Positions 12,201 through 18,200 of a stretch of 47,422 nt of DNA are shown here, piece after piece. Source of the DNA: Aureispira sp. (GTDB lineage Bacteria; Bacteroidota; Bacteroidia; Chitinophagales; Saprospiraceae); assembly GCA_024222455.1 (NCBI GenBank), contig JAAEPD010000413.1, positions 1 to 47,422 of the forward strand. The letters are read 5' to 3'. The number at the start of each line of letters is the position of its first letter. Position 1 is the stretch's first letter. A model generated the notes under the pieces. The model saw only the letters and a list, made by a program, of their open reading frames with translations. It was not told the origin of the DNA and searched no databases. A program made the translations under genes and the position numbers.

Positions 12201-15200
12201 AATAGATACAGTTAGTTTAATAACTTGCCCAGGTGGTTCTAATGGAGCATTTCAAGCTAATATTACAGGAACTTACAGTAGTTTACTTTGGAATACGGGC
12301 TCAGGCTCTGCAACTATTTTTAGTTTAGCTCCAGGAAGATACACTGTAACAGTAACTTATGGCTCTGCATCTTGTGTAGATTCTGCTTCAGTTGTATTAG
12401 TGGGACCAGATCCGCTCCAAGGAACATTTCTAAATCAAAAAGATGTGACCTGTAATGGTGGTAGTGATGGTGAAGTCACTGTGCAAGGATCAGGAGGAAC
12501 AGGATTATTAACTTATCAATGGAGTGCTAATGCTGGCTCTGCAACAACTCAAACAGTCACTGGTTTATCAGCAGGTAACTATAATGTAGTAATAAGAGAT
12601 GCTAATAATTGTGCGAGAGGAGCTTTTGTTACTATTACCGAACCCTCTGCTATTACTATGACAACAACTGTCTTAGCTAATATAAACTGTAATGGGGGCA
12701 ATGATGGTGAAGCAGTTGTTGTACCTACAGGAGGAACCCCGAATTATACCTATTTATGGGCTGGAGGACAGACTGCGGCTACCGCTACAGGATTGAGTAG
12801 CGGTACTACAGGAGTGACAGTAACAGATGGTAATGGTTGTACCATGACAAGTTCGGTTACTATTACCGAACCATCTATAGTTACAGCTACTTTGGCGTCT
12901 CAAACAAATGTACTTTGTAAGGGAGATAGCACTGGAGTCGCATCCATTACAGCTTCAGGAGGAGTAGGAGGTTATACCTATTTATGGGATGCCTCTGCCA
13001 ATAACCAAACTACAGTAACCGCTACAGGTCTTAAAGCAGGTAGTTATTTTGTAACTATTAGTGATTTTAATAGTTGCACGGCAGTTAGTTTTGTAACAAT
13101 AGCAGAGCCAGCTACTATAGTGTCAGTATTTATAAATCCTATCACAGTACAACACATAAGTTGTAATGGAGGTACAGATGGGTTAGCTGTAGCTGTGGGC
13201 TCTGGGGGAGCTATAGGAAGTACTTATAGTTATCTATGGAGCAATGGTGAGGCTCAAGATACAGCATTTAGTCTATCTGTAGGATGGAATTATGTCACAG
13301 TAACAACTAATGATGGTTGTACAGTCATTGATTCTGTAGAGATATATGAGCCACCAGTATTAGTCGCAACGCTCTCTGGAAGTTCATCTATATTATGTAA
13401 TGGTGATTCTACAGGGACATTGTCTGTCTCTATAGGAGGAGGAACTTTGCCTTATATCAATACTGCTTGGAGTAACGGACAGTCAGGCCCAGCTTTAAAT
13501 ACAATAAACGCCCTTTCTGCAGGGACTTATACTGTGACGGTGACAGATGATAAAGGCTGTGAAGACACTGCTACAACAGTGATTACAGAACCTAACGCTA
13601 TTCAGATAGTATTAGATAGTTACCAAGATGTATCTTGCAATGGAGCAAATGATGGATTCTTAACAGTAGTAGCATTTGGGGGGACTCCTTTTCTTACATA
13701 CTCTTGGACAGGACCAGGAAGTACATCTTATTCAGGAGCTAATATCACTAATTTAGTTGCTGGCAAGTATATCTTAACAGTAACTGATGGAAATTCTTGT
13801 GAGAAAATAGATTCCTTCTTTATTTTAGAACCTTCAGCAATAGCTCTTTCTTTCTCTGGTGCAACGGATGTGAGTTGTAGTGGCGCAAACGATGGAGGGG
13901 TGACTGTTGTGGCAGTAGGAGGTTCTCCTAATTATACCTATTTATGGGCTGGAGGACAGACTACCGATCAAGTGACAGGTTTGAATGGAGGGTTGAAAAG
14001 TGTAACGGTAACAGATGCCAACAGTTGTACAATGGTAAGTTCAGTCTCCATAACAGAACCATCTGCTGTTACAGCCACTATTGCTCTTCAAACAAATGTA
14101 TTTTGTAAAGGAGATAGTACTGGTACTGCATCTGTCACTGCTTCAGGAGGCGTAGGGGGCTATACTTATTTATGGGATGCTTCTGCCAATAACCAAACTA
14201 CAACTACAGTTACAGGTCTAAAAGTAGGTAATCATGCAGTTACTATAACTGATTTTAATGGTTGTACAGCTACAGCTACAGCTGTAATTGCAGAACCAGC
14301 TACCGCTGTAGGGGGAAGTATAACAGTATTAATTCATGTATCTTGTTTTGGAGGTAGTGATGGTTTGGCAATAGCTTCAGGTTTTGGTGGTGCAGGTACT
14401 CCTTATACTTACGAGTGGAGTAATGGGGATAAGAAAGATAGTTTGATAGACGTAACTGCAGGGAGATACTATGTAACTGTTACAGATGGTGATGGTTGTG
14501 TAGCTATTGATTCGGTAGATATAATGGAACCAACTACTCCTTTAGTTATTGATTCAAGTAATATCTTTATTAGCTTCTTGGATACTACTACATGTAACGG
14601 CTCTATTGATGGAGTATTGAGTATATATGGAACAGGAGGAACACCTATTTCAGGAGCATACAATTATCAATGGGGAGCTAGTGCCGGAGGGCAAACCACA
14701 GAGATAGCAACAGGTTTAGCAGCTGGAATACATCAAGTAACTATAACAGATGCCAATGGCTGTTCTGTAGTGGGAATAGGTGAAATAATAGAACCTAGTC
14801 CTGTAATAGCCTCTGCCGTTGTCACCTCCCTTGTCAATGGATATGGAGTAGCCTGTAATGGACAAACATCTAATGGTGCTGCTCAAGCCTCAGCTACTGG
14901 TGGTAGTCCTACCATAGTTGGAGCGTCTACAATCTATACTTACTTATGGGATGCTAATGCAGGTAATCAAGCTGTAGATTCGGCTCAAAACCTTTCTACA
15001 GGTACTTTTGTAGTTACAGTGAGTGATCAGTATGGTTGTTCTGATACTGCTTCTGTTACACTCACAGAGCCTTCTGCTGTATCCGTGACAATGACAGAGG
15101 TTTTACCAATATCTTGTGTAGGCGATTCTAATGCAATTGCAACTGCTATTGGAGCAGGTGGAGTGCCAGGCTATACTTATTTATGGGATATTAATGCAGG

Positions 15201-18200
15201 TAGTCAAACTACTGCTGTTGCTACAGGTTTAACACCTGGATCTTACCAAGTATTTGTAGTCGATTCTAACAATTGTTCAATTATTGGAAATATAACTATA
15301 GACCCTGCTGACACTTTATTTATAAAAGATACTATATATAGTGATTATAATGGGTTCCCTATAAGTTGTGCAGATTCTGCAGATGGCTCTATAGGAGTAT
15401 CAGTAGTTGGAGGAACTCCTGGGATTAGTGGTTACACCTACAATTGGATAGGGCCTAATGGCTTTACTAGTAATGTAGATTCTATTGGGGGCCTAGAAGC
15501 TGGAGTTTATACCGTAATTGTGACCGATTCATTAGGTTGTAGTATTTCGGAGACTATAACAATAGGTGACCCAACTCCTGTAGTTGGTGTTGTTGATACT
15601 ATTATACATTTAAGCTGTGCAGGAGTGTCCTTGCCTGATGGAGAGGCTACCGTAAGTGGAAGTGGTGGAACGGGAGCATTTACCTACGCTTGGAGTGGTG
15701 CTGGTTTCAATCCAGTTGGATTAGTAGGCGGAACTGCAATAAATCAAGTAGCAGGTACTTATACAGTAAGAGTTATTGATGCCAATAGTTGTGAAGACTC
15801 AGTTATTGTAGTTATCACTGAACCTAGCCCTATAGTTATTACTACAGATAGTATAGAAACATTTTGTAATGGAGATTCAGTAGGTGTGGCTATTGCAATA
15901 GCTTCAGGAGGAACCCCTGACCCATCTTTAGGAACTTATTCTTATGCTTGGGATATTAATACTGGTAGTCAAACTACAGCAAGTGCTACAGGTTTGGCAG
16001 CAGGAACTTATGATGTGACTGTTACTGATTATAATGGTTGTTCAGTCACTACTACGGCTACAGTTACAGAACCTTCAGCTATTACAGTTAGTGTTGTAAA
16101 TGCAGTTCCTTTATCATGTACTAATCCTTTGGAAGCAACAGCTATAGCAAGTGTCTCAGGTGGGACAATTGGAGTGGGGGGATATACTTATTCATGGGAT
16201 TCCAATGCTGCAAGTCAGACAACAGCCACTGCTACAGGTTTGGCAGCAGGAACATACGCTGTTGTCGTTCAAGATGCTAATGGTTGCGGGGAATTAGGGA
16301 TTGTTGTTATAGATGCACCAAACCTAATGACTATACAAGACACTGTTTACAGTGATTACAATGGAGAAAATATTAGTTGTGCAGATTCTACAGATGGAGA
16401 GATTGGTGTGATTGTCACAGGAGGGTATCCTAGTTATACTTATATCTGGACAGGACCTGGTAGTTATACAGCAAGTACAGACTCCATATTTGGTTTAGAA
16501 CCTGGTATTTATACTGTGGAAGTATATGATTCCTTGGGTTGTATGGTAACAGAAACTATAGTAATAGATGAGCCTGATCCTGTAGATGTTTCAATAGATA
16601 CTTTTGCAGATGTATCTTGTGCTGGTGGCACAGATGGTCTAGCTATTGTAGATGTGATAGGAGGAACAGGAGGATATTCTTATCTGTGGACAGTAGCTAC
16701 TACTACTGATTCTTTGGCCAATAACTTAGGTGTAGGTGTTTATACTGTAACTGTGGTAGATGCTAATGGCTGTATAGGAATTGACAGTATAGACATAGAT
16801 GAACCAGATAGTTTGGATATTGACTTAGATGTAATCTCAGATTATGCTGGGGCCGATATAAGCTGTAATGGAGCCAATGATGGAGCTATAGAGGCGATTG
16901 TTTTTGGAGGAACGGCTAATTATACTTATGAATGGAATTTTTCTGGAACAAGTACAACTACAGATACAGTTGGTAGCTTAGGATCGGGTCTACATACAGT
17001 GATAGTTACCGATGCTAATGGTTGTGTAGATACAACAGATATATTCCTTGATGAACCGACTGTAGTAATCGCAAATGCTATTGTTTCTGTACCAATATCT
17101 TGTAATGGCGCTACATTGGCTACTGCTATAGCAAGTGCTACAGGAGGAACTTCTGGAGCTAGCGGTTATACTTATGAATGGGATGCAGCCGCAAATGGTC
17201 AAACTACGGCAGATGCTACAGGACTTATTGCAGGTACTTATGCAGTTACGGTGACAGATGCTAATGGTTGTATGGACACTACAACAGTATTTATTGATGC
17301 ACCAAACTTAATGACGGTGCAAGACACTGTTTACAGCGATTATAATGGAGAGGATATAAGTTGTAATGGAGCAAGTGATGGAGAGATTGGTGTGATTGTG
17401 TCAGGAGGATACCCTAGTTACACTTATGATTGGACAGGCCCTAATGGATTTGTAGCAAGTACGGATTCTATATTTGGATTAGAAGCGGGTACTTATACTG
17501 CAGTTATTACTGATTCATTAGGTTGTATAGCAGTCGAAACCATAACAATAGATGAGCCATCACCTTTAGTTCTAAATATGATTGGTCAAGATGTAGATTG
17601 TGCTGGAGAGACTGATGGGGATGCAACTGTTTATCCTATTAGTTCAGTTGGTATTGCTGGATATTTGTGGAATGATAGTAATGGTCAAACTACCGCTCAA
17701 GCAACAGGTTTGGGAGCAGGTATCTATACGATTACTGTTACAGATATTAATAGTTGTATAGGTGTTGATAGTGTAGAGATAGATGAACCAGATAGTTTGG
17801 ATATTGACTTAGATGTAATATCAGATTACGCTGGAGCAGATATAAGTTGTAATGGAGCCAATGATGGAGCTATAGAGGTGATTGTTTTTGGAGGAACGGC
17901 TAATTATGATTATGAGTGGAATTATTCTGGATCAACTACAAGTACAGATACTGTAGGTGGTTTAGGTGCAGGTATTCATACTGTAGTTGTAACAGATGCT
18001 AATGGCTGTACAGATACAACAGATATATTCCTTGATGAACCAACTGTGGTGGTAGCAAGTGCTATTGTTTCTATACCAATACCATGTAATGGGAATGGAA
18101 CGGCTACTGCTATAGCAAGTGCTATAGGAGGAACTTCTGGAGTTAGTGGTTATAGTTTTGTTTGGGATGCAATAGCAGGAGGGCAGACTACTGCAAGTGC

